A DNA stretch of 64,000 bases from Bacillus sp. FJAT-25509 (lineage in GTDB: Bacteria > Bacillota > Bacilli > Bacillales > Bacillaceae_G): positions 62,001 through 126,000 of the forward strand of contig NZ_LJIZ01000007.1 of NCBI RefSeq assembly GCF_001420605.1. The letters are read 5' to 3'. Made by a program: the position numbers and the translations under genes. The notes under the pieces are model-generated. The model ran no database searches and had not been told where the DNA came from. It saw only the letters and a list, made by a program, of their open reading frames with translations. This document shows positions 54,101-62,330 of this stretch, piece by piece; the first letter of the stretch is position 1; each line of letters begins with the position of its first letter.

Positions 54101-55449
54101 TAATCGACATTTACCATTTGCAGAGTTTGGCCATCAAAGTCTGCAACGTTATCCGTTAAGCCTTGTGCAGCTAGTTTTAAATCAGCAGGTAGATCTCCTG
54201 TTGCCGCATGGAATGCTCCTGTATAGGATGGAATTGTAATAGATGTATCACTTGCTCCTACTGTAATAGCTAATGGTGAATTACCAGGAGCCCCAAGAGA
54301 ATACATTGAATCCCCAGAATTTCCTGCTGCGACAATCGCAGTTACACCTGCAAGAACAGCATTGTTAACCGCAATTGTTGTAGGATATAATGGATCATTG
54401 TAATTTGCGCCAAGAGACATATTAATAACGTCCATACCATCTGCAACTGCTTTATCGAGTCCTGCAAGAATAGCTGATGTATAGCCGGATCCATATGGCC
54501 CTAAAACACGATAAGAATAAATATCAGCATCTGGTGCAACACCTGTTACTGCAAGATCCCCATCGTTTTTCCCTTGTCCAGCAATAATACCAGCTACATG
54601 CGTTCCGTGCTCAGTATAGTAAGCTTCTCCGTTTGTGGCTAACTCAGCTTGTCCAGACTTCTTCCAATCTGCGTAAGTTGTTTCCATCGGATCATTATCA
54701 TTATCAACGAAATCATAACCACCTTTAAAAGCACCTTTTAAATCTGGATGGTTATAATCAATACCAGTATCAAGAATACCAACTTTTACGCCTTTACCTG
54801 TAAAGCCTTCTTCATGAAGCTTTTCTACTCCAGGAAATGTAACCATCGTATGAGTTGTAGCTTGTTTTCCTGATGTAGCTTTTTCACTGATTGACGGTGG
54901 CTCTACTTGTACTTGTAAATCACTATAGACTGCTTTTACTGAATTTGATTTAAGAAGCGATTTAATTTTGTTTGCAGGGAGCGTCATAGAAACCCCATTA
55001 AATGCTTTTTTATATGAACGTTTAATTGAATATGGATTTTTCTTAGCTTTTAATTCACTACTAAAAATTGTTTTTAAATCTTTTTGGAAAGTTTCGTGCG
55101 AAGCGTCCACTTTTGCTTGTGCATCTTTTGCAGTTAGTGAATCACCATCTGCTTCTGCTTCTAAAACAGCAGTTTGCTGAGGCTTGTCCTTAAATTCGAC
55201 AATGACAGACGTAACCTTGTCGCTTGTTTGATCGACTTCAGGTGAAACCAGAAGCCCTGCTTTGTCACTTAGCTTCAATTGTTTAATTGCCTCACGCTGC
55301 TGAGGTGTTAGACTTGCTAATACTTGATCAATCTTTGAAGTTGCTTGTGCATGAACCTGATGTGAAAATGAAACCGGTGTTAATGTAGTGCCTATAAGTC
55401 CTGTTGTTAATGCTAGTGTTGTAACATTTTTAAACATTTTCTTTTTCAT
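51172..55449 (-). CDS. Secreted S8 subtilase with PA, cohesin-like and dockerin modules (1425 aa)
   Basis: Signal peptide residues 1-35 ending VHAQA; inhibitor-I9 propeptide about 78-180; subtilase domain with catalytic D227 (GILDTGIDYNHP), H281 (EHGTHVAG) and S618 (SGTSMATP); PA insert about 455-545; Fn3-like/beta-sandwich region about 680-1080. At about 1087-1222 is a cohesin-like sandwich (AEFSFVYPSTFLDVVNVQP...VSLVDATFKAKD). A dockerin type I module with two calcium loops (DVNKDNVIDVNDA and DINYDGVVDAKD) lies at about 1346-1397. No SLH or LPXTG anchor. The catalytic part is like Vpr (about 800 residues), so the C-terminal modules nearly double the size. Own transcription unit. Confidence 0.92.
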   Translation of the reverse strand: MKKKMFKNVTTLALTTGLIGTTLTPVSFSHQVHAQATSKIDQVLASLTPQQREAIKQLKLSDKAGLLVSPEVDQTSDKVTSVIVEFKDKPQQTAVLEAEADGDSLTAKDAQAKVDASHETFQKDLKTIFSSELKAKKNPYSIKRSYKKAFNGVSMTLPANKIKSLLKSNSVKAVYSDLQVQVEPPSISEKATSGKQATTHTMVTFPGVEKLHEEGFTGKGVKVGILDTGIDYNHPDLKGAFKGGYDFVDNDNDPMETTYADWKKSGQAELATNGEAYYTEHGTHVAGIIAGQGKNDGDLAVTGVAPDADIYSYRVLGPYGSGYTSAILAGLDKAVADGMDVINMSLGANYNDPLYPTTIAVNNAVLAGVTAIVAAGNSGDSMYSLGAPGNSPLAITVGASDTSITIPSYTGAFHAATGDLPADLKLAAQGLTDNVADFDGQTLQMVNVDYGGEVSYWKDDKATVPIDVKGKVVLAQRGSYPMAQIIATAKAHGAKAVVLYDTPVPNGDVYLGEGFNYIPTFLLSNAQGKALATKLPTFGTGAVPGASIDFTFSNMKQLVTTGDKLAPFSSRGPSRVLYDIKPEVIAPGVSVFSTVPSYMHGADQIGNYNYAYDRLSGTSMATPNVVGVAALIKQAHPDMDTSDIKATLMNTADPLSDKYSVYEVGAGRVNPYKAVHAQTEIQVKDTTSTVKDNATNTGGTTLASKGIKQIKNITGALSFGEQAVDGKDLTDQCSITLFNKSSVDKTYDVKVQFQTLDARFTDDSRANQDAAENGVTLDVKSSIKVKKYSSANMNATINVPKSAKLGTYEGYVVYTNQKDSNETYKIPFAIHTVKEGIAYVTGNPSAYTIAYEAGSNYTRWSIGVNFKLNSHMRYFDFFLVDPETDKEIGFLGSADGMGADENTEYYFRGVLNEGRYYPLTGNPDNPITYDSKQTDPGLYKIRMVGTNDKGEKFTSDAPVYYGEREPKVTMDNMTAGGIYETTIPTDTKVTVSGNVFDKDIDEMKAGGISASQGDNTFTYYNPSNSSEISIPLDSKGNFNAQIPLATSGPIVNPITEYDFSDYSKSSVRNYGSFIDAYFVRKGTSYTTAISDKKRINMGESTTLTFSTKNVKTNLKKAEFSFVYPSTFLDVVNVQPNMAFKGKLDVQYTTTPSEGGNTKMTITATATGDLANKGIAGDVSLVDATFKAKDVYYKGPMSFKSTTGSRFFSAVYTNVDNSTVTTQGIQPYFYITPTYSLMRSGIEAEGLMKFGGLEPEMKQLDYSKTGTKISVKDSKGKEYGVTDQFGYSSTNPWSIRTRLPITEDNFNLKIDVPGHFTLSKDFTVGIKEDGKVTAGSKPVQYDYIPGGDVNKDNVIDVNDALYIQTYWDTNKRAADINYDGVVDAKDMQYVINNYMMQNPWNDNSPKPVKKYKGKTLDDVLEALGLN

Positions 55450-55577
55450 CTACTAACCTTCTTCCTTTTCTTAAGATAGATTCATTATATTGAGAGTTGG
55501 CACGATTGGCATTTTGCAAAATTCATTCAATTCAAACTTTTTTTCGTGATTTTCTGCTGTTTAATGAAAAATCATGT

Positions 55578-55619
55578 CAAAAAACCAGAAATATCCTCTA
55601 CGACATTTCTGGTTTTTTG
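55578..55619. terminator. Terminator-like hairpin
   Basis: AAAAACCAGAAAT pairs with ATTTCTGGTTTTT; T run on both strands. Follows the hydrophobic minus-strand mini-frame. Confidence 0.75.
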
Positions 55620-55898
55620 CTTGTTATTCTAAAGTAAATGAAGAGTTAATCGCAAATAAAACTAGCAAAACTGCAATTAAATCTCCAAGAATCGCAAATA
55701 AAATTAATAGTTACCTCTACCGGTTAAGGTATTATGATCTAAAACTTGTACAAAGGTAGATACTTTCAAAGGGAGAACTTGCAAAATATGCTCTATATTG
55801 AATAAATACTTGATAAAAAGTAACTAAAAATGAAAAGAACTATTAAAATACCTCCCACTAGCGCTAGTGCATTCTATTTTATAATTACAATCAAAAAT

Positions 55899-55946
55899 AG
55901 GGCTTCTCGTGTCAGTTAATCTGACCCATGAGATAGCCCTTTTCTT
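55899..55946 (+). terminator. Terminator-like hairpin upstream of the ger operon
   Basis: AGGGCT/AGCCCT outer stem and GTCAG/CTGAC inner stem, then TTTTCTTT. May insulate the germination operon or end a small transcript. Confidence 0.6.
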
Positions 55947-56032
55947 TATTTATAATCATTCAATTACTTAATCTGACCAATGAATATGTTTTTCTATTTT
56001 ACAAACAATATACGATAGGAGGTGGAATATTA

Positions 56033-57493
56033 TTGAAAACGGAACAAACAATTACAATTTCTAAAGACATTAATCGTAATTTAGAAAAATTAAAAGAAGA
56101 GTTTTCAAATGTTTTTGATTTTAAAACAAGAAAGATTACTTTCAATAATAGACCACTATGTATTGCTTTTATCGATACAATCTCAAATAAAGAGATTATT
56201 AATGAAAAAATTATAAAGGTACTTTTAAATATAAAACATGGAAATATTATGACTGATCTTCCGGTTTCAACTATTTCTACAACTGATTGTTTTAACGAAA
56301 TTAATGTTTCTCTTATTAATGGAAATACAATTATATTAGAGGATGGATCCAAGGAAGCCTATATAATAGATACTATTTTATTTGAAGTGAGATCAACTAG
56401 TGAACCTGTAAATGAAAAAGTCGTTTCGGGTGCTCACGACGGTTTTATTGAGAGCCTAAGTAAAAATGTAAATTATATAAGAAATAGAATTAGAAGTTCT
56501 CATTTTAAAACGGAAATTGTACAAATTGGTGATCCTGCTACAAATGTTGGCATTTTATATTTAGATAATATAGTAAATAAAGATATTCTACAAAATGTTA
56601 AAAATCGTATTCATTCAATTCAACTTGAAAATAATTTAACATCAGGTAAACTGGAAGAATTTATCGAGGATAGTTCCTTCTCCCCTTTCCCACAATTATT
56701 AAAAACAGAACGTCCTGATCGAGTTATTTCAAATTTGTTTGACGGTAAAATTGCAGTAATCGTTGAAGGGAGTCCTACCGTTTCAATTATGCCAGCTACT
56801 TTTTTTATGTTTTTTCAAACTCCTGATGACTATAATGGGCGGGTTTTAGTTGGGTCTTTTTTAAGAATCATACGGCTATTTAGTTTTTTTCTTTGTATAA
56901 CTTTACCTGCAGTATACATATCAGTTATTTCATTTGGTTATGAAATTCTCCCATATGAATTAGTTACTACTATTCAAAACAGCATCGAATTTGTACCATT
57001 TTCACCATTTGTCGAAGCGATCATTATGCAATTGATATTGGAATTATTAAGAGAGGCATCCATCCGACTACCAAGCCCAATTGCTCAAACGATCGGCATT
57101 GTAGGAGGGCTCGTTATCGGAACAGCTATTGTAGAGGCTAATTTAGTTTCAAATCCTATGACAGTAGTACTCGCCATCACAGCAGTTGCATCATTTGTTG
57201 TTCCTGTTCATGAAATGAGTTTTACACTTCGATTATTAAGCTTTCCAATGATTATTTTGGCATCAATCTATGGATTTGTTGGTATTATATTCGGTTTAAC
57301 GCTTATTTTTATTCATATTGTTAAACTAGAATCTTTTGGTTCTCCATACTTTTCACCTCTTGCACCAATTCGAATAAAGGATTTAAAGGATACCTTGATA
57401 AGAGTGCCAAATTGGAAAATGAAGACTCGACCGACAAATGCGCAACCCACTGATACGATTCAGTCCCAAGGAACGAAAGGGTGGAAAAAATGA
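56033..57493 (+). CDS. Spore germinant receptor subunit A (GerA/GerK family)
   Basis: 486 residues. Soluble N-terminal part (about 1-270) followed by five or so membrane helices, with the family blocks GKIAVIVEGSPTVSIMPATFFMFFQTPDDY, LREASIRLPSPIAQTIGIVGGLVIG and VPVHEMSFTLRLLSFP. TTG start with AGGAGGTGG. Inner spore membrane, forms a receptor with the next two products; germinant unknown. Overlaps the next gene by four bases. Confidence 0.94.
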   Translation: MKTEQTITISKDINRNLEKLKEEFSNVFDFKTRKITFNNRPLCIAFIDTISNKEIINEKIIKVLLNIKHGNIMTDLPVSTISTTDCFNEINVSLINGNTIILEDGSKEAYIIDTILFEVRSTSEPVNEKVVSGAHDGFIESLSKNVNYIRNRIRSSHFKTEIVQIGDPATNVGILYLDNIVNKDILQNVKNRIHSIQLENNLTSGKLEEFIEDSSFSPFPQLLKTERPDRVISNLFDGKIAVIVEGSPTVSIMPATFFMFFQTPDDYNGRVLVGSFLRIIRLFSFFLCITLPAVYISVISFGYEILPYELVTTIQNSIEFVPFSPFVEAIIMQLILELLREASIRLPSPIAQTIGIVGGLVIGTAIVEANLVSNPMTVVLAITAVASFVVPVHEMSFTLRLLSFPMIILASIYGFVGIIFGLTLIFIHIVKLESFGSPYFSPLAPIRIKDLKDTLIRVPNWKMKTRPTNAQPTDTIQSQGTKGWKK

Positions 57494-58602
57494 TAATTAA
57501 GCAAAATGAGACCATTTCATCCTTTCAATTATTTTTTTATATGGTAATCGTCCAATTAAATGTTACAACATTAAGGCTACCAATGTATTTATATAAAGAA
57601 AGTGCTCATGATGGATGGATTTCTTTATTACTTTCTTGTTTCTATTCTGTTTGTACTATATTCCTATATTCATTTTTAATTAAGCGGTTTCCTAATTTAA
57701 CAATTTTTGAAGTTTGTACGCTTTTTTTTGGAAAATGGATCGGTGGAATATTAAAAATTTGTTATATTTTATATTTTGTCTTTATTGCTTATTCAATTAA
57801 TCAATCCTATCTATTTGTTTTTAGTAAGTGGGTTTTTCCAAACTCACCATTTTGGAGTATTTTACTCCTTTTATTGATAATTGGTATCTATTTAGGAAAA
57901 GAAAATATTCGAACGATGACTCGATTTTTCCAATTATCTTTTTGGACATTTTTAATCATTTTCGTTTTTAGTATTGAAGCGTTTCAACAGGTGGAATGGA
58001 AATTTTTACTACCAGTTGCTCAAGTTAACTTTACCCATATAATGAAAGGAAGTTATACGTCTTATTATTTTCTACATGGTTTTGAGTGTCTTTTAGTTGT
58101 CTACCCATTTGTAAAAGGCCCTCATAGAAAAATAATAAAAAGCTCTATTTTTTCTATATTATTTATTACAATGATTAATCTATTTACTGTCGTTTTATGT
58201 TTCGTATTCTTTAGTAAAAAAGAAATGGCGTTAATTCCAGAACCAACAATTTATTTATTTAAAACCTTAACTTTTTTCAAAGTACTAGAACGACTTGATT
58301 TACTATTTCTTTCATTGTGGTTTGTCGTAATTGCCTCTTCCTATGTTGCTTATTTAAATTTGGCTAATGTTGGCATTTCAAATTTGATAAATAGAAATAG
58401 AGTTACTACATTTTCTACTCTTGCAATTTGCTTGATTATCTTTCTAGTTAGTAATTTAGTACCTTCTTCAAATGGGTTTTTAGATATCTTAATAAAAATC
58501 TTATCTATTTCGAGTTTTATTTTTATACTATTGATTCCGGCGTTGATCTTATGTATTTCCCTACTCTTTAAGATTAAAAGTAAGGAAGTTAAAGTATCAT
58601 GA
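57490..58602 (+). CDS. Spore germinant receptor subunit B (GerB-type permease-like)
   Basis: 370 residues, ten helices, amino-acid-permease fold of the GerAB family (ISSFQLFFYMVIVQLNVTTL, then YKESAHDGWISLLLS). Probably the germinant-binding subunit. ATG at 57490 with AAGGGTGG upstream, overlapping the stop of subunit A; a GTG at 57481 is the alternative. Confidence 0.93.
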   Translation: MIIKQNETISSFQLFFYMVIVQLNVTTLRLPMYLYKESAHDGWISLLLSCFYSVCTIFLYSFLIKRFPNLTIFEVCTLFFGKWIGGILKICYILYFVFIAYSINQSYLFVFSKWVFPNSPFWSILLLLLIIGIYLGKENIRTMTRFFQLSFWTFLIIFVFSIEAFQQVEWKFLLPVAQVNFTHIMKGSYTSYYFLHGFECLLVVYPFVKGPHRKIIKSSIFSILFITMINLFTVVLCFVFFSKKEMALIPEPTIYLFKTLTFFKVLERLDLLFLSLWFVVIASSYVAYLNLANVGISNLINRNRVTTFSTLAICLIIFLVSNLVPSSNGFLDILIKILSISSFIFILLIPALILCISLLFKIKSKEVKVS

Positions 58603-59693
58603 AAAAATATCATTACATTGTTTATTTATTAATCTTCTTTTTAACAGGCTGCTGGGATCAACACTCCTTGAAGGACTCTGCATTAGTACTAAGTATTGCA
58701 TATGACCAACTTCCTAATGACAATATTAAGGGAACTGCAAGCGTCAGTGCTAATATTGTAAAAGGTGACCAAACCGAGGCCACTAATTATATTGTTAATG
58801 ATCAAGGCGCAAGTATAAGAGATGTACGTAACAATATTGATTACCAAATTCCTGGTAGTTTTTCACCCAACAAATTGCTAGTGATGCTATTAGGTGAAAA
58901 CCTCGCAAAAAACAATTTGTATCCTTATTTTGATACCTTTTTCCGATTTATTAGAAACCCACTAACTTCACGAGTAGCAATCGTAAAAGGACAGGCCTCT
59001 AGTATTATTGAAATGAAAACTTATAAAGATATTTCTATCAGTGAGTCACTTTCAGAAATGCTTGAGGCAGCTGAAAATATTTCTGTAATTCCAAAAGAGA
59101 CACAAGAAACTATTTACAAAAAAATGGACGATCCAGGTAGGGATTTAGTCGTCCCTTATTTAGAAAAAATAGATGATGAAACAATAAAAATTAAAGGTGT
59201 GGCACTTTTAGAAAACAATCGTTTTACCGGAAAAGTCCTAAATAATAAACAGTCAAAATTATTGTTATTACTGCAAGACAAAAAAAGTAATACGATGAGT
59301 TTGACGGAACCATTAGGGAGCAATAATGAGATTGTTTCTTTTAAAGTAAAAAGTATAAAAAGAAACCTACAAATTAAAAATGAAAAGCAACCTAAAGTAA
59401 AGATCGATTTAAAAATAAAGATCGATTTAATCGAGTATACTGGCGAAGATCTAGCTAGTAATATCAAGAAAAGGGAAATAGAAAACAAAATTGCTAAAAA
59501 TATCGAAAACGAGCTAAAAGAAGTAATTAGCATTCTTCAAGAAACAAATTGTGATGCATTAGGAATAGGTAGATCTTTAATGGCCTATCATCCTGATACT
59601 TGGAAGAAGTTAAATTGGGAAAAGGACTATTCAAAAGTTCCCTTTAAGGTCAATACAAAAGTGACTATGTATACAAGTGGAATTATTTTATGA
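58599..59693 (+). CDS. Spore germinant receptor subunit C (Ger(x)C lipoprotein)
   Basis: 364 residues. Lipoprotein signal YIVYLLIFFLTGCWD with lipobox LTGC, then the Ger(x)C domains (NKLLVMLLGENLAKN, YLEKIDDETIKIKGVALLENNRF). ATGA overlap with subunit B completes a tightly coupled ABC operon. Ends about 50 bases before the presumed terminator arm that the IS3 element separates. Confidence 0.93.
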   Translation: MKKYHYIVYLLIFFLTGCWDQHSLKDSALVLSIAYDQLPNDNIKGTASVSANIVKGDQTEATNYIVNDQGASIRDVRNNIDYQIPGSFSPNKLLVMLLGENLAKNNLYPYFDTFFRFIRNPLTSRVAIVKGQASSIIEMKTYKDISISESLSEMLEAAENISVIPKETQETIYKKMDDPGRDLVVPYLEKIDDETIKIKGVALLENNRFTGKVLNNKQSKLLLLLQDKKSNTMSLTEPLGSNNEIVSFKVKSIKRNLQIKNEKQPKVKIDLKIKIDLIEYTGEDLASNIKKREIENKIAKNIENELKEVISILQETNCDALGIGRSLMAYHPDTWKKLNWEKDYSKVPFKVNTKVTMYTSGIIL

Positions 59694-59743
59694 CAGTTAA
59701 AACTAGTAAAGTTTAGCAATCATTTATTACATTATAAAACCAG

Positions 59744-59760
59744 AAAAGCCCTTTATGATA
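59744..59760 (+). terminator. Left arm of the ger operon terminator, split by IS
   Basis: AAAAGCCC followed by TTTATGATA ends at the left end of the IS element. The matching arm GGGCTTTTTTT is at 61071-61081, right after the IS. Confidence 0.6.
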
Positions 59761-61059
59761 TTATCCCCTTATAGTAGACACACAAAAAAGACCATCCGAT
59801 AATAAGGATAGGTAGTCTACTATTGGGGGATTTTATTTTGTCTAAAATTAATCGTACATCTAAAAAATATTCTGAGGATTTTAAACTTAGAGCCGTAAAA
59901 CTATATCTTGAAGGAGATAAAAGTTATAAAACAGTTGCCCTTGAAGTTGGAATGCCTAGTCCTTCTCCACTTAAAGATTGGGTAAATCGATACAGAGAAG
60001 GTAGATCTTTTGAAGATAAACGGGGTAAACATACAAACCATCGTTTTAATGGGTTTCAAAGAACAAAATTTGTAAGTATTGAGGAAGAAAGAGATTATCT
60101 GAAAGCACAGGTAGCCTTTCTAAAAAAGCGATATCAAAATCTAAATCAAGGAGGGAAAACTCCGAAAGAAAGTAGATTCGAAATTATTGAAGAGATGAAA
60201 GATAAATATCCTATCACTATGCTTGTTAAAATCGCTGAAGTATCAAGGTCTGGTTTCTATAAATGGAGAAAATCAGCCGAGAATCAACAATCCAATAAAA
60301 TTAAAGAAGAAGCTGTAAAATCACACATTCACGCGATTCATTCAATACGTCCGTATTATGGCTATCCACGAATAACTGACCGTTTGAGAGAAGAAGGTTT
60401 AGTTGTAAACCATAAAAAAGTATATAGATTAATGAAGGAACTAGATATCAAATCAGTCATTCGAAAGAAAAGAAAATATTTCGGGAGAGATGAATCGAAT
60501 GTTTATCCTAATCTCTTAAATCGCCAGTTTAAAACACAAATGCCAAATATTGCTTTTGGGACAGATATTACTTTTATCAAAGTAGGAAACAAGTTTTATT
60601 ACCTTTCAGTTATTCAGGATCTTTATAATAATGAAGTTGTATCTTGGAAGTGTTCAGATCGAAATGATATTAAATTAGTCATCGAAACAGTTAGTGATTT
60701 ATGTAAAAAAAGAAACGTGCATGGAAGTATCCTGCATTCAGATCAGGGATTCCAGTACACGTCTACAAAATACAGCCAGTTCTTAGAAAAGAATAATATG
60801 TTAGGCAGCCACTCTCGCAAAGGAAACTGTCTAGACAACGCTTGCGTTGAATCATTCTTCTCACACTTCAAATGTGAAATGGTGTATCTATCTAATTTTA
60901 ATTCAGAACAGGAACTTATTCAAGCGATTGAAGAGTATATCCACTTCTATAATAATGAACGGTCACAAAAACGACTCAACCGTTGTTCCCCTGTAAAATA
61001 CAGGTTAACAACGGCTGCTTAGTCGGTCTTATTTAAATGTGTCTACTTGACAGGGGTAA
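59761..61059 (+). mobile_element. IS3-family (IS150-group) insertion sequence
   Basis: About 1.3 kb. The left end TTATCCCCTTATAGTAGACA and the reverse complement of the right end, TTACCCCTGTCAAGTAGACA, share TTA-CCC and AGTAGACAC, and continue as an A/T run before AAGACC. These are imperfect terminal inverted repeats around one intact transposase gene. No clean target duplication is visible. Confidence 0.85.
59838..61022 (+). CDS. IS3-family transposase, OrfA and OrfB in one frame
   Basis: 394 residues from a TTG with GGGGG seven bases upstream. N-terminal helix-turn-helix (YSEDFKLRAVKLYLEGDKSY), then an OrfB-type HTH_21 region and an rve DDE core: D in FGTDITFI, D in LHSDQGFQY, E in CVESFFSHFKCE, then YNNERSQKRLNRCSPVKYR. 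Most IS3 elements need a -1 frameshift to join the two parts. Here CTAAAAAAGCG, an A6G slippery-type heptamer, is still present near 60120 but the frame is continuous. Confidence 0.92.
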   Translation: MSKINRTSKKYSEDFKLRAVKLYLEGDKSYKTVALEVGMPSPSPLKDWVNRYREGRSFEDKRGKHTNHRFNGFQRTKFVSIEEERDYLKAQVAFLKKRYQNLNQGGKTPKESRFEIIEEMKDKYPITMLVKIAEVSRSGFYKWRKSAENQQSNKIKEEAVKSHIHAIHSIRPYYGYPRITDRLREEGLVVNHKKVYRLMKELDIKSVIRKKRKYFGRDESNVYPNLLNRQFKTQMPNIAFGTDITFIKVGNKFYYLSVIQDLYNNEVVSWKCSDRNDIKLVIETVSDLCKKRNVHGSILHSDQGFQYTSTKYSQFLEKNNMLGSHSRKGNCLDNACVESFFSHFKCEMVYLSNFNSEQELIQAIEEYIHFYNNERSQKRLNRCSPVKYRLTTAA

Positions 61060-61070
61060 GTCCATTTATC

Positions 61071-61081
61071 GGGCTTTTTTT
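61071..61081 (+). terminator. Right arm of the ger operon terminator
   Basis: GGGCTTTTTTT directly right of the IS complements AAAAGCCC at 59744-59751; without the IS the two would form a compact terminator. Confidence 0.6.
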
Positions 61082-61133
61082 GTTTTGCTTATTTCTATTC
61101 GTAATTTGTGTCAGTTTCCAAATGTGATTAGCT

Positions 61134-61568
61134 TTATTTTAACTTTCCTATTGATAGGTTAACACGATAATTTCCATACTTTAATAGTCTTTCTAGAAAT
61201 GTATCCAATTCTTCATTCGAAGCAAAATGAGTTTTTAATAAATAACATCCTTCACCACTTGTACGATGTACTTCAGAAACTGCTTCTTCTTCTTGAAAGA
61301 ACATCTTAAACTCTTGATGATTAGCTGTTTTTACGAACACAGTAACAAATGCAGTCACTATTTGTCCTAATTTGATTCGGTTTATTGCGATTGTATATTG
61401 CTCAATTATTCCTAAATCCTCTAGTCTTCGAATTCGATTTCCTACAGCCTGCCCTGTCATATGTATTTTTTGACCGAGTTCTTTCCATTGAATTCTTGAG
61501 TTTCCTCCTAATAATTTCAGTATCTCAAAATCTGTTTGATCAATGATATAAATCAATCCTTTCATCAT
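61134..61568 (-). CDS. Lrp/AsnC-family regulator
   Basis: 144 residues: HTH DQTDFEILKLLGGNSRIQWKELG, TGQAVGNRIRRLEDLGII, then a RAM effector domain with GEGCYLLKTHFASNEELDTFL. No convincing ribosome site before either ATG. Divergent from the carbonic anhydrase-cyanase operon, so probably its regulator. Confidence 0.88.
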   Translation of the reverse strand: MMKGLIYIIDQTDFEILKLLGGNSRIQWKELGQKIHMTGQAVGNRIRRLEDLGIIEQYTIAINRIKLGQIVTAFVTVFVKTANHQEFKMFFQEEEAVSEVHRTSGEGCYLLKTHFASNEELDTFLERLLKYGNYRVNLSIGKLK

Positions 61569-61714
61569 GAAAGTAGAAAGCCAGATAGTGTTTCGCCAAC
61601 TTATTCTGCTTATCGATACAATTCACTATACTTAATTTATCCTCTTATATCACTTTACTTATAACATAGTGGATTCAACAAAGAAATACTCTTAATGTAA
61701 AGGTGGTTAAAAAT

Positions 61715-62296
61715 ATGTTATTACAAGAAATTTTAGCGTACAATGAACAATTTGTACAAAACAAGGAATACCTTCCTTATGAAGCAACAAAGATACCTCA
61801 AAAACGTATGGTTGTTGTCTCTTGCATGGATGCTCGTTTAATCGAGCTGCTTCCAAAAGCTTTAGATTTACACAATGGTGATGCAAAAATCATCAAAAAT
61901 GCAGGTGGTACGATTACAGATGCCTTCGGTAGTATCATGCGAAGTGTTGTAACAGCTGTATATGAATTGAATGCAGAAGAAATTTATATTATTGGACATC
62001 ATGCATGTGGAATGAGCCAAAGTAATCCAAAAGGAACACTTCAAAAAATATTGGATCGTGGAGTATCTTCACCAGAAATTTTCTCAGCCATCGAATATGC
62101 TGGAATTGACCTTGAAAAGTGGTTATTTGGATTTGATCATGTCAACGATTCAATTCAAGCTAATATTGATTTAGTAAGAAATCATCCATTTATACCAAAA
62201 GATATTCCTGTCCATGGTTTAGCTATTGATCCCCACACAGGTAAATTAGATTTATTAGTTGATGGATATAAAACATTAAATGAAGTGAAAAATTAA
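61715..62296 (+). CDS. Beta-class carbonic anhydrase (CynT-like)
   Basis: 193 residues from the ATG at 61715 with AAAGGTGG upstream. Zinc ligands C37 (SCMDAR), H95 and C98 (GHHACGM), with the D39-R41 dyad, all present. Interconverts CO2 and bicarbonate. Next to cyanase it would return the CO2 released from cyanate as bicarbonate, the co-substrate of cyanase, as CynT does in E. coli. Confidence 0.92.
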   Translation: MLLQEILAYNEQFVQNKEYLPYEATKIPQKRMVVVSCMDARLIELLPKALDLHNGDAKIIKNAGGTITDAFGSIMRSVVTAVYELNAEEIYIIGHHACGMSQSNPKGTLQKILDRGVSSPEIFSAIEYAGIDLEKWLFGFDHVNDSIQANIDLVRNHPFIPKDIPVHGLAIDPHTGKLDLLVDGYKTLNEVKN

Positions 62297-62330
62297 TTAT
62301 TATTACTTAAATGGAAGGAAGTTAATAGAT

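Larger units (their letters stand above)
55450..56032. other. 583-base intergenic region with two terminators and a palindrome
   Basis: Contains a terminator-like hairpin at 55578-55619, a perfect palindrome CACTAGCGCTAGTG (55856-55869), and a second hairpin at 55899-55946. On the minus strand, 55627-55713 can encode a hydrophobic stretch LLILFAILGDLIAVLLVLFA ending INSSFTLE with a stop right before the first hairpin. It has no standard start codon and may be a relic or use an unusual start. Confidence 0.5.

Noticed and set aside
55574-55759. 61-codon plus-strand frame
   Set aside because: It starts inside a terminator hairpin, has no ribosome site and shows no protein-like pattern.
61060-61070. 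Target-site duplication of the IS3 element
   Set aside because: The bases next to the two ends (GATA on the left, GTCC on the right) do not match; exact ends are uncertain, so no duplication is claimed.
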